From assembly GCA_013398015.1 (NCBI GenBank), contig VZRR01002190.1:693768-757767 (forward strand): a stretch of DNA of 64,000 bases, in the 5' to 3' direction. The stretch is from Oreocharis arfaki (lineage: Eukaryota; Chordata; Aves; Passeriformes; Paramythiidae). Shown one piece after another: positions 13,891 through 28,060 of the stretch; the first letter of the stretch is position 1; each line of letters opens with the position of its first letter. The notes beneath the pieces are model-generated. The model was not told the DNA's origin. It searched no databases and was given only the letters and a program-made list of their open reading frames with translations. Made by a program: the position numbers and the translations under genes.

Positions 13891-16800
13891 GCACTCTGTA
13901 AGCAGAACCCTGGACCAACACACTCTCTCCATTTCTTCCCCATCACCCTGATCAGCTTAAATATCCACGGCAACATGCACATTCATAACAGCCTGGCTCA
14001 CTTGGCTTAGCAGAGACACTCAGTCACCCAGATGTGCTGATCGTCTGGAACAACCACAGCTGCCCCATTCACCAGGAGACTGTGACATTGTGGTTGTTTC
14101 TGTCATGCCTACGAGCCACCTTGGGCAATAGCAAAGCTCAAGGAACACTTTTTGGTGTTGATGACATCAGTCAGAAAAGTTCATGAAAGAAAAAAAATGC
14201 CTTGGATTCCAGACATTTTGAATTTTTCCGAGAGTAGCTTTGGCCATTTCAATAGCTAATCATTAAACTTGTCTCTTTTTTATATCACAACTCAAACATA
14301 TCACCACAAGCAGTTCACATTTCATTATTATCTCCACTCAAGCAGCACCTACAAACCATTTTAGAAGTAAGAGTCCACTGTCCTGACTGACTACAGACAT
14401 TGCCCCACCCCAAAAAAACTTTCAACATGTAAGACCAGACATCACAGTGCAGCAAATAACAGTAGGAAAGAAGGGAGTGAAGACAAATAAATCCTCATGT
14501 TTAAAGAGAGCAACTGCATCAAGAGGCTAGAAAAATAATTAAAGAGTTCTTCAGGGAAAGGAGAAAGACTAGGAGCTCCATGAAATAAGGCATTCAGTGG
14601 CTATATCATATTAACCATGGATTATTACCTTTCCCAGGATATTGTGTTTAAGCAAACATTCTGTGAATACAAAATAGGATCCCATGGCTAATATAATAAA
14701 GTAGACTCACAGCTGGACTTTCAAAAACTGCCAAGATAATATTAAATCAGAGCAATGCAAGTCACCAGCTCAGAGGCTGCATTTTGAGAGGCCTGTTACC
14801 AGCACGGTAACAAGAAATTCCTGTGTGAGGAGAGGAAAATAAGTTTATGTTATTTCCTGAACTGTTTTCACTGCTCCTGTGAGACATTCCCCTGTTGCTA
14901 TCTAGTTCAGTTGGGTTTTGGTGATGGATTAGATAGCACTTTATTCTGTACACCTTTGATTTAAGAGCATATGCCTCAGGTCTTTTAAATTACTTGGTTT
15001 AATTTAAAGCAATTCTGATCTTTGGCTCTTTGGAAGAACAGTTCTCAGAAACAAAGGGAAAATTTCTGATATCATGGTTAGAGCAAAGGCAGTGGAAGAC
15101 AGCTGATGAGAGGCATTTATCTCAAAAGGAAAAGCACACCTCCTTTCTCCAGCATTTGGTGGGACTCCAGCCATGCCTGGACCACAGAAGAGGCCCCCAC
15201 GCTCACCACAGGAAGGGGACTGCTGAAGCACTCGTTGCATTTCCCAAATTTACTGCGGCAAGACAGTATCAAAGGTCTCCACTCAGGATGGTCAAGGAAA
15301 GCCCTGTAACTTAAATAACCTGCTCTTGACCAAATCCACAGTCATTCAGGGTTGCTCTACAACATCTCTGAACATTTCTCCCAACAGCTTCTCTTCCTGA
15401 CAGAGGAACAGCAGCACTGGACACTTCAAAGATCACAAGGAGGTGATCTAGAAAAGGCATCTAGCAGATGCCACAAAACATCTGCTAAGTGCACTGCTAC
15501 AGCCCACAGCAGGCAACCCCATAAACCATTACAGGCTTCAGACGATGACCAGAAGCTACAATTACAGCATGCCACAGCAGCACAGATGGAGAGATAACAG
15601 CATCCACAAGTACCACACACTTGTGGAAACCCATCACAGTAAGAACATCCAGCATGCCAGCAGGATACACCGTTCAGGAAAAAGGATGGTTATTACCCGA
15701 GGCAGCACCAAGCCACTCTTCCATTCCACAAACATGAAAGCAAAGTGCTAAGAAGCAAGGTGAAAAATAATTTTGTGTAATGTGAGCTATCTAAAAGACT
15801 TACGCATTTAGCCTAAGCTAAAGCCTCGGTGACCCCTTTGGTCATTCTCTAGTCACAGAGGGGGGTTCAACCCACCTGTTCCAGAGTTGTTCTTCAATTA
15901 CTTAACTAGCTAAAATAACAAACCCTTTGCTTTTAGCCAGCTAAACGTGCAGCAGATTCTGTCTTGCCCAGGAGACTAGGGATGAAGTGAGCTGTGGTCT
16001 CTTATTTAAGATGGAGATGTAAGGTTAAAACACTATCTGAAGAACCCAGGTCCAGAGTTTGCTCCTCAGTTGGCATCACATCTCAGCAGCTTGGCAGCAC
16101 ACATGACCAGCTGACCACCACACAACAGCAGGTGGGTTACCTAGGACTCATCACAGCTTAAGAACAGGCACGCAGGCACACACCAGCTGTAACAAATATG
16201 TCAGATATTTGAACTACAGCAATTCAGGCAATTGTTTGTGTAACCCCAGCTAACATTTTTAACCTCTTTAGCTATGCCTGCTTTGATATACCAGGTACTT
16301 CTGAAAGGTAGTGGATTTTTGAAGCATCACATCCAGGAAATAGCTGTTCAAGACCCCTATACAAAAGGAAGAAGAAAAACACAGGTCGCTCTTTAAAACC
16401 ACACTTATAACTGGAATTTTAGCCAATACCAAGCTGTCACTGAAACTGCTGATGTGATGCAATTACCCAGGCAACAGCCCTCCTTCCCTTTCCATCCCAA
16501 ATAAAATTTACATCAGACCAAACTACTCCTGTTTAAATCTAACATAGGCAATGCAGATATCTGAGTTTAGCATAAAGATAAACCTCAGCACAGCTACTCT
16601 TATGGCTAACCACTGATATCTATGAATTGAAACAACTCCACAGCTGTGGATGAGCTCCAGATTTATGTGTCTGTATCCTTTCAAATACTCCTTAAAAGTA
16701 CACACTTCCCAAGTTGCTAGTGTCACCATTTTAACCACAATAATCCTAACCACCATCACTGCACATGTTCTGCAGAATTTTGCCATACTGCAATTATTCT

Positions 16801-18432
16801 TTGGAGATGGAAAAGAAAAAAAAAGAAAAATGAACCCAAATGAGTTCCTGGCCCCTTCAGGTTACTTCTCCCTTTGCTGGGGCCTGATCCTCACAAGCAC
16901 AGCAGGACTTCCCCAGCATGGACTCACATTTCTATTCTCTTTAGCAGGCAAGGCAGACACGCAGATCTTGTTGAGACAGGGGTCTACAGAGTGACGCTGG
17001 GCAATTGTTTTCCTTGGCTCTGCATCCTCTGATCTCCTAGTTTAAAAACCTTCCATTCCCTATAACCTCATTTTTAATTGCAAATTGCTCAACAGTTTAT
17101 TTGTGCACTCCTCAGATACACAGAAAAGCCTCTGCCAAAACAAGTACTCCTAAAAAAAGCAGCTGGGTTAACTGAGGCAGACTGCAAGATCTTTGAGAAA
17201 TGAGGTTCATTAAGTACTTAACACTAGTGCAGTGTAAGCCCTTCATTCAAAACTCAGAGCACAGATTTCCATTACCGACTGAAATAAAAGATCCAAGAGA
17301 CAGGGAAGGGGAGGGAGGAAATGCATTTGAGTGTTTCCATCTGCTTTTTCCTTCACGGGCACCGTGAAGCCCGCTAGCTATAGCTCACAAGCTATTGCAC
17401 CACACTTTGATTTGATACCTGGCTTCTGTCTGCACTAACAGGTATAACTGCCCTGCAGCAGCCCGAGTCTGCTCAGCTTACTCACTGGCTGTCACCCCGC
17501 TCATCACAGCAGCTCACGCAGGAAAACACAGCAGACCACGGTAATGGGCAGCTGATCTCTACCTGGAAAGCCTTTTCCCCTTCTCTTTTCCAGCGAAACA
17601 TGAAAACCCACCACAAAGAGCCTAGTGTCTCACCTATGGCTAGCAAAACATGTAATAAAGGAAATTCCAGGACTGAGAGAAGGTTCAAAGTTATTGCTAT
17701 TTATTCCTTCAAAACATCCATAGGTTGTTGCTGCTCCCTCTTTTAAGGGTGGAGCATTACAAAGAAATCAGCTGTGGTGGTTATTTTTTTTAAACACAGG
17801 TAAGAGAAAAGCTGCAAAAGCCAAGTGTGTCAAAAATATTAGCAATATTATTGCTCCTTAGCAATCATACGACTGTCCACATTTCCACAGAATGCTTTAT
17901 CAAAGGAAAGATGCTTCAACAAAGGGAACATAAACCTGAGTGTAATGCCTTGCTTGAAGGGACAGAGCACTCAGAAAATGAAAAGCAGAAAGGGAATAGC
18001 TCTTCAGAGAAGGAAACGTAACAACTGTGGTACCAAGTTTTCAAGGGATCAGAAGACTTCTCTGCAAAGGAAAACAAACTGAGTGAAGTGTTTTCTTCAC
18101 TGAAAAAATAAAACCATCACAGAGCCCAGGGAATTTGGTTTAACTCACTTAGTTTAGCAGTAAAATTCTGACAGCATATAACTTCTCAAAGTTACTAGAA
18201 AACTTTTCAAATACATTAACATCAACGACCTTCTAAATGAAAACTTGTTAACTTCTAGAGAAAGGATTGTATCACATACCTTTCTGTATAAGGGAAGAGT
18301 TTCCAGAGTCAAACTTTGATCCTGTCTCACATCTGGCTAACCAGACAATCTTTTCTTACAAGATCAAGAAGAATCAAGGTCAGTCAGTTTATCCAGCACA
18401 CACACATGCAACTGAGAAGTGCAAAGAAATTA

Positions 18433-18533
18433 ATCACTTGAAGAACAAGTGATCTTTCATGATCTTTCATTGTTGTCATTCAACATGGCCATTCAACATT
18501 CTCACTGTACAGCAAAGGCCATCTTGGCCATGC
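18433..18533. repeat. Cluster of short inverted and direct repeats
   Basis: ATCACTTG (18433-18440) pairs with CAAGTGAT (18446-18453). GATCTTTCAT occurs twice in tandem (18451-18470). CATTCAACA occurs twice within the next 30 bases, and GGCCATCTTGGCC forms a small inverted pair further right. No repeat family was recognised. Confidence 0.7.
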
Positions 18534-21500
18534 AAATAGTGTCTTCTTTCTACTGAACTACACAGATAGGTCTCCATCCTACACCTCCTGTGTTACAGGA
18601 ATCAATCCCAAAATCAAACTGGGCTTAAAAAGTTTGAAAGCCTCCAGTTTCTCCAGCAACTTATATAGCTCATATCCACTATTTAACTATTCAAGAGCAA
18701 CAGCTCTTCTTTAAAGGCTGCAGCATCGTTTTCAGGCTAGTTTCCTAGCAAAGATATGTATTTTTCAGCCTCATCAGTCAAAACTAGATAAAGACTCAGG
18801 GATGGTCCCCAAATCCTAGCACACCTCAGACCTAAAGTCTACCTCAAATCTGTACACAACTCCGTCAAACCAGATACTAATGTCACCAGTCAATACCTTC
18901 AAGACTTTTAGTTGCAAAGATCTGATCTAGCCCCTGCCAGACCCACATTTCCCTAAGCAGCATCCTTTCACATTACCAAGAACAGCTGCACTTGTGTATT
19001 TTCAAGGCCATTTGAAAAATTAGCACGCCTCTACTATTGTAAATATTTTCTCATGCCCTTGCATACTGTGTATTTATTAAATCTGTTAAATACTTGTTCT
19101 GCCTCATGATATGTTTTTCCCTACTTACAATAAATCTGCTTGCATAGAGTCTTCCTTCAGAGAAGAGCTTTACATCTCAGTTACAGATGATATTATTTAG
19201 AGTCAGAAGGTTCTTCCCTTCTGGTAGGTTTTCCCTTTGATAATATATTGCAATATACTTAGTTTCCTATAATGTGCAGGCAAAAAAGAAAAAAAAATAT
19301 AATAAAAAATAAGCATTTTGAAAGCAGAAGGGTAGCCTATATTAGTGTAAGAGAGAATTTTTTAACTACAGATTGCTATTTATTTGTCTAAGTCAGTGGC
19401 TATGTCTGCCCCAAAGTTCCCAGAATACCACAGCCTATTAGTGTTCAAGAACACTGACTTGCCCTGCAAAGAAAACACTTGTCTAGGAGAGCTTGTCACA
19501 TGGAATTCACCGGGAAAGCACAAACTGGAAAGCACCAAAACTACACCACAATAAATCAGATAATCAGAAGACAGAGAAGATGTTGGAAGAAAACTAATTT
19601 TTAAAAAAGATTTGGTTTGTTAAGTCCAATTCAAACTGCATTTTTGCATGATGCCTGTTTTCCCAGCTGCAAAGGGGAGCCTTTCCAAAAGTGCCTGCCT
19701 TCTTATGAAAACAGACAGCTGCTGAAAGCTGACATCTATGAGTCCAGGATTCAAGACCTTATTCTCCTGACATTAAACCATTCCCCTCACTCCATGCAAA
19801 TAATCACCTTTTTAATTTGGTGGGGGAAAATAAACAACATTGATTTGATTTGTCTTGGTGGGGGAATGTGGGGGGGGAAGACCCAAGGTACACACTCAGC
19901 ATGAATGGGTGTAAGATGATTTATGTGAGGGCTGTAATAGGCGACAGCTCCACTCGATTATTGGATGCTGCTGCCTAGAGGTTTTTATACATCTGCACCT
20001 CAGTATTTAATGCTATTAAGTAGTCATACTTAACATTCACTCAGTTATCAATATATTGCTTCGAGCTGCAGTTCAGATTTTTATTACCAGTAAACATGAA
20101 GAAATGAGCGTGACAGCAGACACAACTGTCAATATGACCTGAGGTAACAGATTTTCCTTCTGGCTTTCTGTCACTAGAAGCTGCCAGATTTTAACTTTCC
20201 AACTCTTCACCAATAAACACAACGGCTAAAATGCACTGCAATTCAGAGTTAATGCCATCATTGTGTACTCTGATACAACGTTATCTTGTCAGATACCAGA
20301 AGGGCCACAAAGAAAGAAAAAAAAAATGGGAGGGGGGGTATTGTCAAGCTGATATTTGCTCAGAATCATTCTCAAAAAAATGACAAAAGGCAGGAAGAAC
20401 AAAAGCAGTGGATACCTCAGTAAAGCACTGTGTTTAGAGGGCAAGGCTAAGCCAACAACCACATGCTGTTCTCAGCACTACAGCAGCTGTAGGTTAGTGT
20501 TCTCACACACGCATTCACTCCTTCCAAAAATGTTTGAGAAACAAAGTTTACTGAAAAAGCACACACAGAAATGATAGTGGGGCTTTGCCCCTATGAGCAT
20601 TCACAGAAGACAAACATTAATATTCACAACAGAAATGTTTCCAGCATCTACAAGTTTGGGCCTGGAAAAAACATTCAAACAAACACCCAGTAAGGCAGAC
20701 TCAAGCCTCTGAACAGCGAGTGCTGAAAGAGCCCTGTACGTCTGCCTGAGATTTTCAAGGAATGGTGTTAAATCCACCTAAAAGCAAACATCAAGGCATT
20801 TTTATAAACACATGACCAGACGGAGGAGGTAAGGATACAAATTTATCCAATTACTCATTCATTGCAGATGACACACTTGGTTCCAATTAGTGCTTCCACA
20901 ACTTCCACACTTTTTGTGGCTCTAAAACAAAAGGAAAGTTTGACCCTATGTGTTGGAAACTTAAGCGTTTCAGCAGATCCAGTGTTACTGAAAAGAAGAG
21001 CTTTCATCTGATAATCACACCTTTGGCACTGAACCAGCAGTCCTTAGCAAAAGGGGTAGTCATACATCTGGAGCTAAACCAAACCAGTTCTGACTCCAGG
21101 TCTGTCGAGGGCCAGGACCATCAGCAGCACACTTATCCTGGAATCCAGCATCTCTCCTCTGAGGAGATGCTATGTCCCAGAGGGAACTGCCCTGCAATTT
21201 CAACACTGAGTGGGAGACCAAGAGCCTATGAGTCAGGAGCAACTGGTTTCTGGTGGCCAGCATTTTGAGGAGGATTGCACACCACCTGCCATGCTTGTGG
21301 CTACCTGACAGCTATTTCAGCAGCTGTAGGGCTTGGAGCAGATGTACGACTGCCCCTTGGCCAGGTAAGAGTGAAGCTGTGGAACTGCTACGATGATCAC
21401 AGTTGAGATTAGATTAAAACTCACAAGTCTGAGGCAAGGGAAGGTTCAACTTCCTGGACTTCTTTACTAATAATGGTCATAAAAAGCACTCAGCATGTAG

Positions 21501-24500
21501 ACTGAGTTCCCCAAAGCCACTTGAGTTCCACAAAGCTTCTGTTCACCCAATGAGATAAACACTAATTGACCTGTGCTCTGAGAAAAAAACTTGTGCCTTT
21601 CCTTACAGGTCATCTGCTGCACGGAGGAGGACAAGGTTCACAGCTGTGGTCTGTCAAGTACAGAGAGCAAAAAGAAGGCTCACTCAGCAGTCTGAGTAAT
21701 TCCTCTGGCCTTGATTTCACTCTCCCTGGCCTTGTTTTCAAATGTTCTTCAGACAGTCTCTCAGTCTCTCTGCTTCTTTGTTCTTTTCTAGGGGAAGAGT
21801 CAGCTCTTCCACTGCTGGTTATCTCAGAGAGCAAAACTGCTGTCCCAGGTCACTGCTGAGTGGCTCTCCAGATGCACAAGAAATCCTGAGGTCACCTCTC
21901 TTGACTCAAGGAATGAATCAGACAGAAAAGGAATCTTACAGTCCCAAACAGATTATTTTCAAAGCAAACAAAAAAAATACAGGTGAAAACAGAGCTAAAA
22001 ATCTGCAATGGCTATATTTTCTGAGAAGAATCAGGACTAAAAGGCCTTTATTTGGAAAGATACCTTCTTTCCAGCCAAGATCAAGAGATTAGCTCTGTTG
22101 TTCTCCCTCTGGAGGAAAACCTGGTGTCCTAGATTAGTATCAGGTATGTCTATAGCTCCCAAATACTGGAATACTCATCTAAGAAAGGATAAATAAAAAA
22201 TATAATGTAATAAAAGCAAGTCAGAACACGCTTAATAAGAATTGAAAGACAAAACAGTGCTTACCCAAGATACAGCTCAGAAAGGAAACCCAAAGCTCTG
22301 ATCTGTCTGTTATTCTCAAACAATCATGAAACTTAAAATAACCTAAAAAACTTCAACACTGCATGTGTACACTCAGCTAATTTAAAAATAAAACTTCAGA
22401 AATCTAGAACTCTTGTGGCCCATGTTAGAAAAGCACACCTTTCAGTTTTATGCTGTGTTCTTAAAATGGGGGATGCTTACCAGCTACATCAATACAGAAG
22501 AAGGTAACAACAGACTAACTACACAGTATGAACATTAATTTTCATGTACACCTAATATACAATCAGACCTCTAGAAACATTTTTTCCAGCACATGAGATA
22601 TTCTTGTTTCTGTTTCCAGCAGGAATCTGGAAAAATCTAGCATTTATCTTTTCATGACTATGTGGCTTAAAGAACAGGACAGGGAGTATCTACCAGCCTG
22701 TTAAGGAGTCTGGTTGGAAGAGAACTTCAGCAAGAAGTAAGAATTAGGAAAAAAAACAACCTGATAACCCTTCTAGACTCTCAGCAGAGGTTCTTGGGGT
22801 CAGCCACAGTGAAAGGGATTTTATAGCACTTGTCAAGCAGAAAGCATGCGTTTAATAATGAATAAACGAAGAAGATAAAGCTACAAGAATTGAGCAGCAC
22901 AGAAGGTGAACCAGGCTATGGTATTTCACAGCAAGTGTCAACAGAGGACTGTGCTCAGGCTGAAACAAATGGGCCTTGCAGAATCTGCAGATGCACTCCC
23001 TGTCTGGGGAAAAACACATTTAGCAACCAAACACCATCTTGATGCAAGAGGGAGCATGCTGGGCTCGCAAGATTTGATTTTATTGCCTCTTGTTTCAATT
23101 ACTCTACTAACCTTAAAATGAGGGTATAACATTACTGTCTTTGAAATTTATATAATCTAGGTGTGATATATTAGGCAATATTTAAAGTGGCTCTTTGCAT
23201 CACAGACCGATCTAACACATCAACTTGTGCAACATCACAGGCATTGGTATACTTTCCTGGGAGGGGTGGTTACTCTGTACACATAAAAGCTCAACACTCA
23301 TTTTACGCATGAACTCTACCTACAGGAACAGAAAAACATCAATATTTCCATTACAGATGCTTGAAAGCAACCTTATCACTCAGTGGCACAGTGATAACTG
23401 CAAACCACTATGAATCTTTACCTCCATGTAATGCTAAAATCAGCTCAGGACAGATTTTCCATTCCAGGAGAATTTTAAAAAAAAATTAGAAAAGGAGTAT
23501 TTTTCTTACAGTAGCATCAGCTAAATATTACAGCCAGAGGCTACTGTAACCCAGATACTAAATTTCCTCATGTCAATGCATCCAAAATGCCCCAAGCATC
23601 CACCTAATGCATTTGTCCAACTGGCCTGCCTCCATCACACACCAACAGATCCACTAATCCTCAGGCCATGTAAGAAACATTGGGCAGTGCAATCCAATCC
23701 ACTCTTCATCTTGCAAGTGTGTGGGGTCCAAAAGCCGCCTGAGAGTGCTCTTACACAAGAGATTACAGCAAAGAAACCAAAATCAGATTTTGGTCACATC
23801 TTAAGTAGATACAGTTCAACATTAGTGAACAGATGGATTATTCAGAAAGCCAAAAATGTAACAGATTGGCGTTTAATGGATTTTCAGCACCGAAGTTTAA
23901 ATGATGTGGCAAGACCAGTTTCACCTGACCACGTATTTTTGTTTTTTCTCCCAGACAATGCCATCCGATTATCCAAAAGTCAATTATGAAAACTTCCCTG
24001 CTCCCCAAGGGAGGCTCCTCCAATATCCATGAATGTAAAGTCAATTACCCAACTTATTCACTGTCCTCCAAGATACTAAGTGGCAAGAACTACCCTGTAC
24101 CAAACAGCTTTGCAAAAATGCATCTGGACCCTACATGTTTAAGTATTTTTTCAGCCTACTTTATTATATCAGATATTAAGCCAGAGAACTGAACCCAAAG
24201 GCTAATGTGCAGCATGAAACAGTTTTGGGGGAGAGAAGAGCAATGTCTGCACTGTAGCAAGTCTCTCACGTATTTTAAAACACTTCTGCAATCCTCTGAC
24301 CATTTGCTGTATTTCCCACAAGGGTATTCCTACAGAAATAAAACCTATTCAAAAGTTGCAAAACCACAACAACTTTTCTTTCAAAGGTAACTACAATGGC
24401 ATAAGTAAATACATACATGTATGAAAATAACATCTTTTCCCAAAGGTTCTCAAATTACTTAACCAATAACTAATGCCCAGTGAGATTGGTGCAGTATTTT

Positions 24501-24765
24501 TGCTGGGTCCATGGAAAGTACACTTCAGGAGAACACAAAAATACAAGAACAACTAAGGAAGCTTGTTTAATTCCTGCCAGGCTTCTGACAGAGTCTCCAT
24601 GTTCCTGCCAGCTCTTCCTCTTTATGTTCCAGGAAAAGCTGCTATTACCACCTCAAAAACAGTGACACAGGGAGGTGGAGAAAGTTATTCCTCTTCTTTT
24701 TGGTAGTTGTGTCACACTATATATTCCCTTCTGCACAAGCTGAGGTTTTTCAGAAGTACTATCAA

Positions 24766-24792
24766 TAAAGAAAAAAAAGGAAAAAAAAAAAA
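24766..24792. repeat. Poly-A tract
   Basis: Two A runs separated by GG. Simple sequence. Confidence 0.9.
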
Positions 24793-26193
24793 GCAAGTGA
24801 AGATGACATGGGAAAACATTTCTGAGGCTGGCCCTTCATAGAATCTGTATGGTAAAAAGGCTGGTGAGAGCAAGTAGTCTTTCTATTAGACTCACTCTCA
24901 ACTCTTCAGTGCTCTGAAAGCAGTGAAACCAGTGAATCCCTTCCTCCCATCATGTTCTGGAGCTGAGCAGTGCCATGCAGATTCCTGCATTTGGCAAAAG
25001 AGAGGTCTAGCATTACAGAAGGAATTGTGCAAGCAGAGACACCTCCTCTCCCAGTACGATCCAGCCTCTTCCAGCTCCCTTCCAGCTTCCCTGCACAAAG
25101 TTACACAAGGAACAGCCACATTTTCGATTTCAAACGCAGAGGCTCCTGCATAGCAAAGCTTTCTTTGCAGCACATCTCGAAGTACACGCATGACGGCATT
25201 CCTCCTCCCAGGCACCACCCTGCCTTTGCTCTGAGGCTGAGAGCACAAGCACCTGGCAGCTCTGGCTCCCAGGCAGGCAGCACCTGGGAAGGCAGAGGAA
25301 ACCTGGTTCCTAGTGCTCCGTGTCAAGCACAATTCACTGACCTCTTCCATGCAAGGTTAACGCTGCTCTGTGCTGAAAGAAGAGGCACCATGGACATCGT
25401 AGGAATCACAACCCAGAGAGCACTGGGAGACTGGGGCAGTTTAAGAGGTGAAAGGGGAAGCCAAGAAGCTGACTTGCCAATGTTTCCTTCAAATATGCCT
25501 ATGCCCTTAATGCCAGTCTTGATATCAAAGAATTGTCTGCAGCTATCTTAATGGTGAGAGGAAACAGACATTCCAAACAGAAAAGCAACATAAGGAATAT
25601 TCTACAATAAACAGCGGAAGATAAAAACTGAAAAATAAGACAAGAGAAAATATGGAAAAAGTAAAATAGAAGAATAATGTACTTCAGGCAGACTTAAGCC
25701 CTCAGGCTGAACAAAGACCTACTAAAATTGCATTAAGGCTACATTGTGATAAACTAATACCATATAAAAACCTGCAGAATTTTAATTTCACACAATTTCA
25801 CGCACACATAAACAATAGCAGATCCATCTAATAGTGTTACAGGAAATACTTTAAAAGGGTAGCATTACACTGGAAATATCAAATGAAACTAGTATTTTCA
25901 AGTTTTCTATTTTTTGCCAAATATTTTCAAAATATTTAACACTGAGAAATATATTTCCAAGGCTTACAACAAGCATTTACTCAGTTTCAGAAATCTTTGT
26001 CAGCTGGAAAGGGTTATAGTTTAACAACGAGAGGGCAAAAAGACAATCTGTTTTCAGTATCACCATTAAACCTGCAGCCATCTAAAATTTTTGTAATTTG
26101 AATATGCAACCCGTAAGAGTCAAAACCTGCCCCTCTTAGCTTTTTGAGTAGTACTTAGCATGGGCAAAAAAACCAAGCAACAGTTTAAATTTG

Positions 26194-26227
26194 AAAAAAA
26201 AAAAAAGAAAAAAGAAAAAAAGAAAAA
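26194..26227. repeat. Poly-A / A5-6G tract
   Basis: A-rich run with regularly spaced single G residues. Simple sequence. Confidence 0.9.
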
Positions 26228-26850
26228 GTAAGTCCTTGCTATATTAGGTCACTCCTGAAGGATTTTCCTGGCATTTGGCTAAAGACTGAACACACACTCT
26301 TCTCCAGATAAGCAGCTTTTCCAAACTTCAGCTGACATGCCTACATACAATCCCAAAAGAATCAGCATTCAGCTTTTCCTGCAGTTTGCCAACATGGTGT
26401 AGCTAAGCAAGTAAATGGTAGAAAACTGGCTTTGAAATCACATGTGAAGGAAACAGTACAGATTACATAAAATACAGTTAAATTCCATCAGCAAAGTCAA
26501 ATCTCATAGAGAATGTCTTCCCAAAGTAGAGGTAAAACTATAAAACTTGGGTAACAAAGCATTGTATTCACTGATGAAACCCTTTGGAAGCTATTTTACA
26601 ATCTTTTACACTGCTCTGGCACTATCCACGTCAGCTAATTACATTTAAATTGCCATGTTATACTATAGTTCTTTTCTTGTTTTCTTTTAACTTTCTCCCT
26701 TTTCTCAGCCCAACTGCTCCTGTGGAGAGATGTAGAGAGAGCAATGCAAGCAAGTTGTGTCCATCATACCACCTTGCCTCCCTTGGGACAAGCATAATTT
26801 GCACAGCACTTTTTTGAGATGCTAGCAGTTGGATTGGGGTTTATCGGTGA

Positions 26851-26904
26851 GTTTTCGCTTGTTTTGCTTTTGGTTTTTTGGTTGTGTTGGTTTTTTTTTT
26901 TTTA
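26851..26904. repeat. T/G-rich low-complexity tract
   Basis: GTTTT, GCTTTTGG and GGTTGTGTTGG words ending in a long T run. It is the reverse-strand type of the A/C tracts at 32889 and 35331. Confidence 0.8.
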
Positions 26905-27839
26905 ACCAAAGCAAGCTGCTTTGGGAAAGGTGGAAAGAACTTAAAGCCAAACTACACAAAGAACATCATGATGTCCAGCATGAACCAAACTGCCACCATG
27001 ACACAAATAACATAGACCTAGAATAGATTTTGATTAAATTGTAGAACAAGCAAGCAGAGAACTTTGCTAGCAAGATGAGATAAAAATGTATACAGAGTAA
27101 GTTTACGGCAGACTACAATATTTTTTAGCATAGCAGCATCATGTTCAGTCCATCATCCCTGTATTTGTAGGGATACTGAGGAATTTGGGGATATTTGTAT
27201 TATCTCTGTAAGGAAAGGAAACAGAAGTGGGGGAATATGGGCTGTTAGAAAAATTGGCATACTAGCGTGAGAAGAGGTAGACTAAAAAGCAAACCTCAAT
27301 CCTGACTGCAATCTGCACACAGGAAAGCTTCCAGGGACTTTTTCAAGCAGAGGATATGGAAGGACAGTAAAAAGGAGGATACAAGGTAAGAAAGGGAGCA
27401 GAAAGATACCCACAGTGTACGCAACAGTTGTACACAGAATACACCACATATGCTTTACCAAAAATGCAGGGATTTCAGCACCTTCTTGAGATGAGAAAAG
27501 AGAAAGGCCAAAGCTTGTGCTTTTCCACCACTGGCAAAGTGCAGATGTAAAAACTAGCACAGTCAAGACAACTGCTTGTTATATTTAAAATTAATTTTTC
27601 ATGCTATAATAATAACAAATGCATAATTTACCTCTGGATGTGAATAAACTTACCAAGTGGCAGAAATTATTACTCATCAAAGCACCAATACCTAACAAAG
27701 CTAGTATTTCGTCAGATATTTACTTGCAACATCGCAAATACCAAGAGATTGCCAACTAAAGCCAGCCGCACTAAAAATCCAAACATCTGTTTTGACCTAC
27801 CTTCACTGCTCCCTGCCTAAGGCTCCTCAGCTCCACATC

Positions 27840-28060
27840 GGAGTAGAGGTTCACCTACGTGGCTATAAAAGGTATCATGCTTAAGCATCAGCCGCTAGTG
27901 TTTGTTAAGAGATGAGCCGCTGAAAGGCTTCCCCTTTATCAATAGTTCTGTGTGAATAGTTTCAGTCTTGCTAATGGCCTCCAAGGCAGAGAGGGAGAAG
28001 CCTTTTCATTCAAAGGCCGACCCTGAACAAACACAGCAGTGCCCTGTCTCCCAATTCAGA
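27840..28060. promoter_or_regulatory. Candidate noncoding regulatory block with a TATA-like motif
   Basis: TATAAAA at 27864-27870 is followed by a perfect 12-bp palindrome ATGCTTAAGCAT (27877-27888) and later CCTTTTCATTCAAAGG. The stretch is of balanced composition, is not recognisably repetitive and has no coding frame. It looks like the kind of sequence conserved noncoding elements are made of, but that is only an impression. Confidence 0.2.

Noticed and set aside
24837..24860. TCATAGAATCTGTATGG as another CR1 terminus
   Set aside because: Only one short word matches. The sequence that follows does not continue as CR1.
24970..25551. 193-codon plus-strand frame with a 150-codon minus-strand frame opposite
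   Set aside because: Both follow locally higher GC and show no conserved features or signal of coding.
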